Of a DNA stretch of 15,894 nucleotides, positions 1-5,234 are shown in pieces. Every line of letters starts with the position of its first letter. Position 1 is the first letter of the stretch. The notes below the pieces were generated by a model, which made no database searches, was not told where the DNA came from, and saw nothing but the letters and a program-made list of their open reading frames with translations. The position numbers and the translations under genes were made by a program. Source of the DNA: Erysipelotrichaceae bacterium (GTDB lineage: Bacteria > Bacillota_I > Bacilli_A > Erysipelotrichales > Erysipelotrichaceae); assembly GCA_017620435.1 (NCBI GenBank), contig JAFZQL010000201.1, positions 1 to 15,894 on the forward strand, written 5' to 3'.

Positions 1-61
1 ATTTGAACCTGTGGTCTCATGGTCCCAGGCCACGCGCTTTGCCAAACTAAGCTACACACTG
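1..61 (-). tRNA. tRNA-Pro (TGG), 3' end cut by window edge
   Basis: On the minus strand an acceptor 5' half (CAGTGTG, 61-55), TA at positions 8-9, a GCTT/AAGC D stem and a CGTGG/CCATG anticodon stem around the loop CCTGGGA can be read. The anticodon is TGG, decoding proline codons. The T loop TTCAAAT reaches base 1; the end of the T stem, the acceptor 3' strand and CCA lie outside the window. It is the last visible gene of the array and follows tRNA-Asp after 5 nt. Confidence 0.9.
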
Positions 62-66
62 AAGGA

Positions 67-140
67 TGGCGGTCTATACGGGAATTGAACCCGTATCCGG
101 TGATAGACAGTCACCTATCTTACCGTTAGACGAATAGACC
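67..140 (-). tRNA. tRNA-Asp (GTC)
   Basis: A full cloverleaf reads on the minus strand. The acceptor GGTCTAT pairs with ATAGACC, followed by G73 (the Asp discriminator) and encoded CCA at 69-67. The D stem is GTCT/AGAT, and the anticodon stem GGTGA/TCACC encloses the loop CTGTCTA with anticodon GTC. The T arm is ACGGG/CCCGT around TTCAATT. This is the most canonical tRNA of the array. It lies 2 nt downstream of tRNA-Met. Confidence 0.96.
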
Positions 141-142
141 AT

Positions 143-217
143 TGGTTCCAGATCAGGGAGTTGAACCCTGTTTATACGGCTTATGAAGCCGCGGCAGATA
201 CCGACCTTCCATCTGGT
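143..217 (-). tRNA. tRNA-Met-like (CAT), unusual D arm
   Basis: The anticodon loop TTCATAA (anticodon CAT) sits on the stem GCGGC/GCCGT. The T arm CAGGG-TTCAACT-CCCTG is perfect, and A73 with CCA ends the gene at 143. The acceptor ACCAGAT/ATCTGGA has six good pairs but an A1 x A72 mismatch. Position 8 is G rather than the near-universal T, and the D stem (AAGG against CTGC) has only about two pairs. CAT could mean elongator Met, initiator Met or Ile2 (lysidine-modified). The three consecutive G:C pairs expected in an initiator anticodon stem are not all present. It may be divergent or non-functional. Confidence 0.75.
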
Positions 218-220
218 ATG

Positions 221-295
221 TGGTAATGCCACCGGGACTTGAACCCGGATTGCAGGATTGAAAATCCTGTGACCTGACCTTTAGTCGATGGCATC
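221..295 (-). tRNA. tRNA-Glu (TTC)
   Basis: The acceptor GATGCCA pairs with TGGCATT (G1 with T72 as wobble), then A73 and CCA at 223-221. The D stem is GACT/GGTC with one G-T pair. The anticodon stem CAGGA/TCCTG encloses TTTTCAA, so the anticodon is TTC. The T arm CCGGG-TTCAAGT-CCCGG is perfect. Spacers are 3 nt to tRNA-Met and 1 nt to tRNA-Ile, so maturation must rely on precise processing of one precursor. Confidence 0.94.
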
Positions 296-296
296 A

Positions 297-371
297 TGGT
301 AGAAGCTGATGGACTTGAACCAGTCAACTGACGATTATCAGCCGTCTGTTTTACCTTTAAACTAAGCTTCT
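297..371 (-). tRNA. tRNA-Ile (GAT), weak T stem
   Basis: The acceptor AGAAGCT/AGCTTCT is perfect, with A73 and CCA at 299-297. The D stem GTTT/AAAC is perfect, and the anticodon stem GACGG/TCGTC encloses CTGATAA, anticodon GAT. The T arm is odd: ACTGG against CCATC gives only three pairs next to a normal TTCAAGT loop, because C50-T64 and A49-C65 do not pair. The identity is clear; full function is less certain. Confidence 0.9.
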
Positions 372-375
372 GTAC

Positions 376-450
376 TGGGGTATTGTAACGGTACTGCCCC
401 GTTTCTTTCGCGGTCACAACGCGACGTACTGCTTCTATACGAACAACACC
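376..450 (-). tRNA. tRNA-His (GTG) with non-canonical T loop
   Basis: An extra G at -1 (450) faces C73, the hallmark of tRNA-His. The acceptor GTGTTGT/ACAATAC pairs throughout with one G-T, and CCA is at 378-376. T8 C9 and the D stem GTAT/GTAC are present. The anticodon stem TCGCG/CGCGA encloses TTGTGAC, anticodon GTG. A five-pair T stem AACGG/CCGTT is present, but its loop reads GGCAGTA instead of the usual TTCRANY. Automatic finders may miss it for that reason. Spacers are 3 nt to tRNA-Gln and 4 nt to tRNA-Ile. Confidence 0.85.
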
Positions 451-453
451 GGA

Positions 454-527
454 TGGCTTCGGGTGGCCGGCTTGAACGGTCATCATATGAATCAGAATCA
501 TATATCCTGCCATTAGAAGAACCCGAA
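454..527 (-). tRNA. tRNA-Gln (CTG)
   Basis: The acceptor TTCGGGT pairs perfectly with ACCCGAA, followed by G73 (normal for Gln) and CCA at 456-454. T8 C9 and the D stem TTCT/AGGA with GG in the loop are present. The A/T-rich anticodon stem TATGA/TCATA encloses TTCTGAT, the same loop as an E. coli tRNA-Gln, with anticodon CTG. The T arm GACCG-TTCAAGC-CGGCC has one mismatch (A50 x C64). This is the first tRNA of the array, 19 nt after the XRE stop codon. Confidence 0.85.
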
Positions 528-531
528 TCCT

Positions 532-549
532 TGAGAGCCTAGGCTCTCA
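532..549. repeat. Perfect 18-bp palindrome at XRE stop codon
   Basis: TGAGAGCCTAGGCTCTCA is a perfect palindrome that contains the XRE stop codon and ends 4 bp before the tRNA-Gln gene. On the minus strand it can fold into a 6-7 bp hairpin but has no U tract, so it does not look like a terminator in the XRE-to-tRNA direction. On the plus strand it is followed by TTTTTC and could stop antisense transcription. A processing or protein-binding site is also possible. Confidence 0.6.
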
Positions 550-777
550 TTTTTCTTTGACAACGATCTCATCGATCGTCGTATTGAACAGTTCAGAAAG
601 AACCAGAAAGTTATCGATCGTGGGCAGTGTTTCACCTCTCTGCCACTTGAAGATGGCTTGAGGAGTATTGAAACCCATCGCTTCCTGGATCTGTCTGATG
701 GAAAGACCTCTTTCCTTTCTGAGACGGGAGATATTGTTTCCCGTTTCGATCAGATTGATTCTAACCGTTACCTGCAA
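547..777 (-). CDS. XRE-family HTH transcriptional regulator
   Basis: A 76-residue single-domain DNA-binding protein of the XRE/Cro fold. The segments NNISRLRKERGLSIRQIQ and FNTPQAIFKWQRGETLP form the helix-turn-helix, and the tail VLSELFNTTIDEIV is the usual fifth helix of short XRE proteins. The likely start is TTG at 777-775: AAAGGAG at 793-787 lies 9 nt upstream of it but directly abuts the in-frame ATG at 786, which leaves no room for that ATG to be used. The gene follows a 44-residue ORF and a terminator-like hairpin on the same strand and is followed after 19 nt by the tRNA array. With no promoter space between hairpin and RBS, it is probably expressed by readthrough. Its target is unknown; autoregulation at the upstream inverted repeat is possible. 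Confidence 0.85.
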   Translation of the reverse strand: MQVTVRINLIETGNNISRLRKERGLSIRQIQEAMGFNTPQAIFKWQRGETLPTIDNFLVLSELFNTTIDEIVVKEK

Positions 778-794
778 CGTAACCATCTCCTTTC

Positions 795-839
795 AAACAA
801 AAACCGCTTGTCATTGTCTTTCTGCAACAGCAAGCGGTT
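795..839 (-). terminator. Intrinsic terminator or attenuator between small ORF and XRE gene
   Basis: On the minus strand the arms AACCGCTTG (839-831) and CAAGCGGTT (810-802) form a perfect 9-bp stem with a 20-nt loop, followed by TTTTTGTTT. The hairpin starts 28 nt after the stop of the 44-residue ORF. The U tract runs straight into the XRE ribosome binding site at 793-787, so termination here would decide whether XRE and possibly the tRNAs are transcribed. Confidence 0.7.
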
Positions 840-867
840 ATTATTTTCCGGAATGATCAGGATCGTC

Positions 868-1002
868 TTATACTGTAAAACGCAAACACACTGAAGCAGA
901 AACATCATCAAAAACACTATCATCATACATAGGGTCGATAGCGATCTGTTCCTCGTGCTGTGAATAGAACCACTTGTTCATGTTTAACATCTGTTTCAGC
1001 AT
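868..1002 (-). CDS. 44-residue small protein, unknown function
   Basis: A short ORF of 44 codons with an excellent ribosome binding site, AAAGGAGG at 1016-1009, 6 nt before ATG 1002-1000. The protein begins MLKQMLNMNKWFYSQ and has a central acidic stretch (MYDDSVFDDV), with no signal peptide or membrane segment. An extended -10 promoter lies just upstream and a terminator-like hairpin 28 nt after the TAA, giving it a complete small transcription unit. I recognise no family. It could be a true small protein or a leader peptide whose translation affects the downstream hairpin and XRE gene. The RBS, promoter and terminator support it more than the sequence itself. Confidence 0.65.
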   Translation of the reverse strand: MLKQMLNMNKWFYSQHEEQIAIDPMYDDSVFDDVSASVCLRFTV

Positions 1003-1024
1003 GTGTGTCCTCCTTTACGGCAAT

Positions 1025-1033
1025 ACTATAACA
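1025..1033 (-). promoter_or_regulatory. Extended -10 promoter of the 44-residue ORF
   Basis: TGTTATAGT reads on the minus strand at 1033-1025: a TGn extension plus a -10 with five of six consensus bases. No convincing -35 lies 16-18 bp upstream, as is usual for extended -10 promoters. The start of transcription would be near 1018, leaving a leader of about 16 nt that is nearly all RBS. Confidence 0.6.
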
Positions 1034-1050
1034 CAATTCAATGAAAATGG

Positions 1051-1072
1051 AAGTATACCTGTAGTATATCTT
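1051..1072. repeat. Inverted repeat downstream of sepF and upstream of the small-ORF promoter
   Basis: The core TATAC-CTGTA-GTATA (1054-1068) extends to AAG and CTT at the ends with one bulged base. It begins directly after the sepF stop codon. It could be a weak terminator for sepF, since TTTT follows on the minus strand after CCA, or an operator for the extended -10 promoter some 20 bp further on. Confidence 0.45.
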
Positions 1073-1432
1073 CTACTCTTCGATGATCCCTACATTCTTA
1101 GGGGTACAGATGAAGACATCCTGATAGAGTCTGGCTATCGTTCCGTCTTTTGCCATGGCAACACCGGAGAGGAAATCAAGCAGCCTCTGTTTGTCAGGCA
1201 TCTTCATTTCTTCCGTACGGATGATGACTGCTCTGCCGCTTCTGATGTGACCGGACAGTTTTTCAGCATCCATGAAGGTCTTGGGACGGGCGACGATCAG
1301 CAGATAGTCTACGGGATATTCACCGTTCTGGAAGTCCCTGGCCATTTCCTCAGGATCATTTTCTTTTCTGCTGTCAGATTCATAAAGCCAGTCTCTGATC
1401 AGATCGATAATGTTTTTCTTTTCTTTTTCCAT
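1073..1432 (-). CDS. sepF: SepF-like cell division protein
   Basis: A 119-residue protein matching the SepF core, which polymerises, binds membrane and anchors FtsZ at the division site. Visible SepF features are YLLIVARPKTFMDAEKLSGH, the strand RAVIIRTEEM, the conserved KQRLLDFLSG (81-90) and the end VFICTPKNVGI. An N-terminal stretch of about 20 residues (MEKEKKNIIDLIRDWLYES) could be the amphipathic membrane-targeting helix; the linker is short, so the protein is smaller than the usual ~150 residues. I chose ATG 1432, 4 nt after the channel stop, over the upstream in-frame ATG inside the channel gene; a GGGGGA stretch lies upstream. It is probably co-transcribed with the channel. It may be the main SepF or a paralogue; ylmE/ylmG/divIVA neighbours are absent. 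Confidence 0.82.
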   Translation of the reverse strand: MEKEKKNIIDLIRDWLYESDSRKENDPEEMARDFQNGEYPVDYLLIVARPKTFMDAEKLSGHIRSGRAVIIRTEEMKMPDKQRLLDFLSGVAMAKDGTIARLYQDVFICTPKNVGIIEE

Positions 1433-1436
1433 ATGT

Positions 1437-3272
1437 TTAGTTTTCCCCCAGTACAAACAGTCTGTCGTTTTCATCAAACAGAACTCTTTCCTCAGAATCA
1501 GGATTCAGGATGATCGCTCCTCGATTGCTGTAGCCAAGAAGCGTATATCCGTAGGAAAGAACGATCTGCTTCAGTCCGTTGTAGGAATAGTCGTGTTCCG
1601 TTTTCAGGTTGAATAAATGGATGGACTTGGAATACAGTTCGTTTCCTTTCTTGGACAGCAGTTCATTGAGGATCTCTTCCAAATTCGGATTCTCGGAGAT
1701 CTGGGCCAGCAGCAGGGAAGCGATATTGGAACCGACGATATAGTCGATCTTGTTGTTTTTGAGTGAAACGTTGTAGGAGTTTTCCATGTTCAGTTCTACG
1801 GTGATGTTGTAGCCGTAGCCGTAGAGTTCCTTGTAGTTCATCAGTTTCAGAAGAAGCAGGATGTTGTTGATGTCGGCATCTTCTTTTTCGATGTTTCTGT
1901 CGATCAGGATGACGATATGATCGGCTGCGGCAGCGAGTTCTTTCAGATCTTCTTCGTAATCTCCTTCGTACAGTTCGATATTCTTGACTTTATTCTTTCT
2001 GATCAGTCTGTTGACTGTTTCTTCGTCCTGCGATACGACGGTGATCTTATCGACTTCATTCGGCAGTTCCTTCAGTATCGTTCCCAGCATGACGTTGGAT
2101 CCGATGATCAGGACAGTGCCTTTCGCTTCTGTTCTGATCTTCGGCAGTTCACGGTCGCTGACGTTCTTTTCGTTGTCCTCGGTAATGACGAAGGATCCCT
2201 TGTTTTCTTCAAAGAAGACGAGATCGTCGCCGATTTCGACAGTCATGTTTTTATCGGGATTCAGGATCGTTTTTTCATCTCTTCTGATGCCGACGATCGA
2301 AGCCTTGTTCAGGCACTTCGTAATATCCATGACGGTCTTGCCGATCAGTCTGTAGTCTTTCTCGAAATAGAATTCGTTCTCTTCGAAATTGAGCAGTTCC
2401 TTGAAGGCGATGGACAGGCCCGGTTCTGTCGAGGTATGCGCAATGATCCTGGCCATGATGTCGTCCGTCTTCAACATGATGATGTTTTTCTTGTCGATCT
2501 TGTTCTGCGGTAACATGTGCTTCTCGTCGGTCACGCAGGCGACAATACGTCCCCTGAATTCCGGATATTCTTTCTTGATGCACAGTACCGCAAGAATGGT
2601 CTTGATCCTTCTGTTGTCGTCCAGGGCATTGATGACGATCACGTCGGCTTTCTCGATCGAGCAGCAGCGCAGGTCGTTGGTATTGGTGATATCGCCGTTC
2701 CTGCAGATGACTTCAATGTTGTCCGGGATCTCGACGTTGTTCTGAAGATCCTGTTCCAGATCAGGTTTCTCGATATCCGTACAGATGACGATGCATCTTT
2801 TATCTTTTTCGGTCGCCAGGATCAGCTGTTTCAGCAGGCCGTGTTCGCCGATGTTGTAGCCGAGAATAACGGTATGCCTGTTTTCCAGGACCAGGGAATT
2901 TCCTTTTCTCAGATCATTCAGTTTCTCTTCGATGCCGCTGCTTACGACACCGATCAGGATACTGGTAAACAGCAGACCGGCCAGCGCAGTGAGCGTGTTC
3001 AGGACGATGTAGCCTATCCCTCCGTCCTCGCTGGAAGGCATTTCCGTGTTGATGGTATTGGCCAGGGAATCCCAGAAAGCAGGAAAGATGCTGTCTCTGA
3101 GCTTGAACAGGATAGCCAGAACGGAGACGAAGACGATGACCGAGAGAACGGCAAGCGTGAGCAGGACAATGATGCTCATGGTACCTTTTGCCATCTTCTT
3201 GTCCAGCCAGTATTTGAAACGGTCCGACAGGCTTGCGTTCTTGATTGTTTTTGTATGATTGATTTCTGACAT
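1437..3272 (-). CDS. CASTOR/POLLUX-related ion channel with RCK domains
   Basis: A 611-residue membrane protein. After a charged N-terminus come a transmembrane helix (about 31-57), a pore-like segment (61-85, with FWDSLANTINTEMPSSEDGG) and a second helix (88-111). A Rossmann-type regulatory domain starting HTVILGYNIGEHG (133-145) follows, with a second one from about 385 (GTVLIIGSNVMLG). This is the layout of the CASTOR/POLLUX/DMI1 family, known in plants as ligand-gated cation channels with RCK domains; bacterial members are annotated but poorly studied. The classical TVGYG filter is absent, as expected for this family. ATG 3272 is preceded by AGGAG at an 8-nt spacing and an extended -10 promoter, so it starts a transcript that continues into sepF. 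Ion selectivity and ligand cannot be read from the sequence. Confidence 0.85.
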   Translation of the reverse strand: MSEINHTKTIKNASLSDRFKYWLDKKMAKGTMSIIVLLTLAVLSVIVFVSVLAILFKLRDSIFPAFWDSLANTINTEMPSSEDGGIGYIVLNTLTALAGLLFTSILIGVVSSGIEEKLNDLRKGNSLVLENRHTVILGYNIGEHGLLKQLILATEKDKRCIVICTDIEKPDLEQDLQNNVEIPDNIEVICRNGDITNTNDLRCCSIEKADVIVINALDDNRRIKTILAVLCIKKEYPEFRGRIVACVTDEKHMLPQNKIDKKNIIMLKTDDIMARIIAHTSTEPGLSIAFKELLNFEENEFYFEKDYRLIGKTVMDITKCLNKASIVGIRRDEKTILNPDKNMTVEIGDDLVFFEENKGSFVITEDNEKNVSDRELPKIRTEAKGTVLIIGSNVMLGTILKELPNEVDKITVVSQDEETVNRLIRKNKVKNIELYEGDYEEDLKELAAAADHIVILIDRNIEKEDADINNILLLLKLMNYKELYGYGYNITVELNMENSYNVSLKNNKIDYIVGSNIASLLLAQISENPNLEEILNELLSKKGNELYSKSIHLFNLKTEHDYSYNGLKQIVLSYGYTLLGYSNRGAIILNPDSEERVLFDENDRLFVLGEN

Positions 3273-3295
3273 GTGAATGACTCCTATCAGATTTC

Positions 3296-3304
3296 ATTAT
3301 AACA
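3296..3304 (-). promoter_or_regulatory. Extended -10 promoter for channel-sepF unit
   Basis: TGTTATAAT on the minus strand (3304-3296) is a perfect extended -10. The RBS AGGAG is at 3285-3281 and the ATG at 3272. No clear -35 is seen at 16-18 bp. The upstream terminator at 3332-3355 insulates this unit from the vWA gene. Confidence 0.7.
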
Positions 3305-3331
3305 GATTACGGATATCTGCCGTTTCTTAAG

Positions 3332-3355
3332 AAAAGACCGGATATCCGGTCTTTT
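3332..3355 (-). terminator. Intrinsic terminator after vWA gene
   Basis: The 24-bp palindrome pairs AAAAGACCGG with CCGGTCTTTT around a central GATATC-type core. It follows the vWA stop codon by 9 nt and ends in TTTTCTT on the minus strand. Because it is symmetrical it also offers a T tract on the plus strand. Confidence 0.85.
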
Positions 3356-3364
3356 GTGTCGTTT

Positions 3365-4009
3365 CTATTTCTTTCTGCTTTCGTAGTCTTCTTCGATCTC
3401 CGCAGCCCAGTCTCCCTGGATCTCGTGATTTATTCTGCAGCATTCCACCACCTCGGACAGGACTTCATAGTTCTTCTTCGTTCCCAAGTGATCGCTGTGG
3501 AATCTTACCGCCCTATCCTCTTCGATCCCGTAGTGCCTGGCTGTTTCTACCGCATCGATGTTCGCTCCCAGGAACAGGAATTCCCATCCTTTCTCTTTCT
3601 GCTGCGATACCATTTTCTTGACATCATCGGAAGAATACCTGGTGGATGCGTTCTCCAGTCCGTCGGTGATGATCACGAAGATCGTCTTTTCCGGTACGTC
3701 TTCTTCTCTGATGTACTTGTGGACGTTTCTGATGTGATGAATGGCATCTCCCATCGCGTCGATCAGTGCCGTCGTGCCGGAAGGAAGATAATCGTCCCTG
3801 GTCATCTTTCTGATTTCCTTTAGAGAGACTCTGTCATAGATGACCTTGGAAGCCTGATTGAACAGGACAGTGGAAACCAGACAGTCTCCGTCCACTTCTT
3901 TCTGTTTCTCGATGAAGGAATTGAAACCTCCGATCGTATCGCTTTCCAGACCGGACATCGATCCGCTTCTGTCTAAAATAAATACCAGTTCTGTCAGATT
4001 CTTGTTCAT
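3365..4009 (-). CDS. von Willebrand factor A (vWA) domain protein
   Basis: A 214-residue soluble protein consisting of one vWA domain. The metal-ion-dependent adhesion site is complete: DRSGSMS (D13, S15, S17), a Thr in SGTTALIDAMG (about 79-80) and TDG (D116). vWA domains of this short cytosolic type hold Mg2+ and mediate protein contacts, often in ADP-ribose, kinase/phosphatase or tellurium-type stress clusters. ATG 4009 has AAGGAGG 7 nt upstream. That RBS abuts the U tract of a hairpin (4024-4052), so expression may depend on readthrough from the macro-domain gene upstream or on a weak internal promoter (TATGAT at 4056-4051). A strong terminator follows. The family is certain; the partner and process are not. 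Confidence 0.88.
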   Translation of the reverse strand: MNKNLTELVFILDRSGSMSGLESDTIGGFNSFIEKQKEVDGDCLVSTVLFNQASKVIYDRVSLKEIRKMTRDDYLPSGTTALIDAMGDAIHHIRNVHKYIREEDVPEKTIFVIITDGLENASTRYSSDDVKKMVSQQKEKGWEFLFLGANIDAVETARHYGIEEDRAVRFHSDHLGTKKNYEVLSEVVECCRINHEIQGDWAAEIEEDYESRKK

Positions 4010-4023
4010 GGTTCTACCTCCTT

Positions 4024-4052
4024 AAAATGTGACTGTATTTCTACAGTCACAT
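4024..4052 (-). terminator. Hairpin with U tract between macro-gene remnant and vWA gene
   Basis: TGTGACTGTA and TACAGTCACA (4028-4051) form a perfect 10-bp stem, 11 with the outer A-T, around a 4-nt loop. TTTT follows on the minus strand. It ends directly at the vWA ribosome binding site. It is likely the terminator of the macro-domain transcription unit, with possible readthrough. Confidence 0.75.
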
Positions 4053-4077
4053 CATAAGATCTATTAGAAGATGAATG

Positions 4078-4094
4078 GTCGTCTGTCAGACGAC
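4078..4094. repeat. Short inverted repeat after the macro remnant stop
   Basis: GTCGTCTG-T-CAGACGAC lies 2 bp downstream of the stop codon of the detached C-terminal segment. It forms a 6-bp hairpin with a 5-nt loop but no U tract follows, so it is not a good terminator alone. Confidence 0.4.
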
Positions 4095-4096
4095 AT

Positions 4097-4462
4097 TTAA
4101 CAGCCCAGTGTTTCCTGATCGTGCGCAAACAGAAGTTCGTTGACATCGAAAATGTTGTAGATCCCGTGTTCGATACAGTATCTGATGATCAGATCGAACC
4201 TGCTGGCGCTGGTCAGAACATAGCCGGCTCTTTCCAGGAGTGTATTCGTGTCTTTGAGGTTCAGTTTCATGCCGATCGCCAGAGCTACGGCCGTCTTTTT
4301 CTTCGGACGGTAGTCTTTGGTGTTTTTCATGTGGTTGAAGTGTTTCCGGTCGATGTTGGCTTTCTTGTAGACTTACGGATCCAGAAGTCCTCTCTCGTCG
4401 ATCATTCTGATCAGACATTCCGAAAAGGATTCATCCGGTTCAAACAGATTTTCTTTCTTATC
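4097..4462 (-). pseudogene. Detached C-terminal part of macro-domain gene (two nonsense codons)
   Basis: Directly after the macro-domain stop (TAG 4465-4463) the same frame stays open for about 29 codons, including NLFEPDESFSECLIRMIDER, reaches TAA at 4375-4373, and then continues through VYKKANIDRKHFNHMKNTKD to the TAA at 4099-4097. This matches the C-terminal region that, as I recall, follows the macro domain in many Bacillota proteins, with helical YKKANIDRK and FDLIIRYCIEHGIYNIFDVN segments. A shorter ORF from ATG 4330 (77 residues) exists but has no convincing ribosome binding site. I read the region as the remnant of a fusion broken by two stop codons: the second sits where a Glu codon is common in the family (a GAA/GAG to TAA change), the first between the two domains. 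Stop readthrough is a less likely alternative. Confidence 0.75.
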
Positions 4463-5143
4463 CTAAGCGGCCATCGGAGCAATCCCGTCAAAGCTGAGTT
4501 CTGCCTCTTCCTCCGGATAGGATACACTCTCCGACATTTCCTGTATCATTCCGCCCAGGGCAGCTGTTTTCTTTTTCTTTCTTCCCGGCCGACAGGAAGA
4601 CTGAAGAAGAGGCGGATTGAATTTTCTATCCAGGTAGTTTCCAACATCGGTAAAAAGTTTTCCGGCAGTGTCGAAAGATTCTCTGTCGTAGACCAGAAGA
4701 GAGACGTTCATCTCGTTGTTCTGAAGGAAAGCGGTGATCGTATCGGTTGCAGTCTTTAGCGCCTGGCCTTTCGGAAAGGAGAAAGAACCGGATGCGATCA
4801 GAGGGAAAACGATCGATTCCAGCTGTTTTTCTTTGGCGATATTCAGGCATTCCCTGTAGCAGGATGCCAGCAGCGGGACCTCATTGTGTTCGCCATCCGT
4901 GTATTCCGGACCGCAGGTATGGATGATATACCGATAGCCTTTCAGGTCGTAAGGACCGGTTAAAACGGCTTCTCCTGGAGAAATACGGCCGATATCGGCA
5001 CAGGCTTCATCCAGTTTTGTTCCTGCGAGTCCGTGGATGATCCTGTCTACGCCTCCCGAGCCGGACAAAAAGCTGTCGGTCGGACAGACGATCGCATCGG
5101 CAGTTATGTTTCTGATATCGTTTCTACTGATTTCCAGCGGCAT
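4463..5143 (-). CDS. Macro-domain (ADP-ribose-binding) protein, C-terminally truncated
   Basis: A 226-residue product beginning with a macro domain, the fold that binds ADP-ribose and in some members removes it from proteins. Visible features are DAIVCPTDSFLSGSGGVDRI (the ligand loop; the usual NAAN is CPTD here), GEAVLTGPYDLKGYRYIIHT, and FPLIASGSFSFPKGQAL, matching the second phosphate-binding loop. From about 175 the protein becomes linker-like with basic RKKKK and acidic EEEAE. The gene stops at TAG 4465-4463, but its frame continues into a conserved C-terminal region, so the native protein was about 347 residues. The start ATG 5143 has only a weak GAAG-type RBS, with an A/T-rich -10-like TATAAA at 5161-5156. 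A vWA gene follows, an association suggesting a common stress or ADP-ribose-linked module. Confidence 0.8.
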   Translation of the reverse strand: MPLEISRNDIRNITADAIVCPTDSFLSGSGGVDRIIHGLAGTKLDEACADIGRISPGEAVLTGPYDLKGYRYIIHTCGPEYTDGEHNEVPLLASCYRECLNIAKEKQLESIVFPLIASGSFSFPKGQALKTATDTITAFLQNNEMNVSLLVYDRESFDTAGKLFTDVGNYLDRKFNPPLLQSSCRPGRKKKKTAALGGMIQEMSESVSYPEEEAELSFDGIAPMAA

Positions 5144-5205
5144 ATTTCTTCTTGTTTTATATTACAACAGGAATCCGGTCAGTTTCCATACGCTTTCTTT
5201 GTTTG

Positions 5206-5234
5206 TTGTTTTTAACGGGAAAAGGTAATATAAT
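5206..5234 (+). promoter_or_regulatory. Sigma-70-type promoter of the VanZ-like gene
   Basis: -35 TTGTTT (5206-5211), a 17-bp spacer and a perfect -10 TATAAT (5229-5234). The RBS GGAGG and ATG 5257 follow at normal distances. Confidence 0.65.

Noticed and set aside
181..513. A 110-codon minus-strand open frame across the tRNA region
   Set aside because: It runs through the Gln, His, Ile and Glu tRNA cloverleafs and part of tRNA-Met and has no ribosome binding site; the tRNA structures explain the sequence.
1917..3269. Long plus-strand open frames opposite the channel gene
   Set aside because: They are shadows of the minus-strand channel frame, which has clear membrane and RCK motifs; they have no RBS and no recognisable domains.
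4086..4418. Minus-strand open frame overlapping the macro-gene remnant in another frame
   Set aside because: Its composition (rich in R, Q, S, H) is typical of a shadow frame; the neighbouring frame carries the conserved C-terminal sequence.
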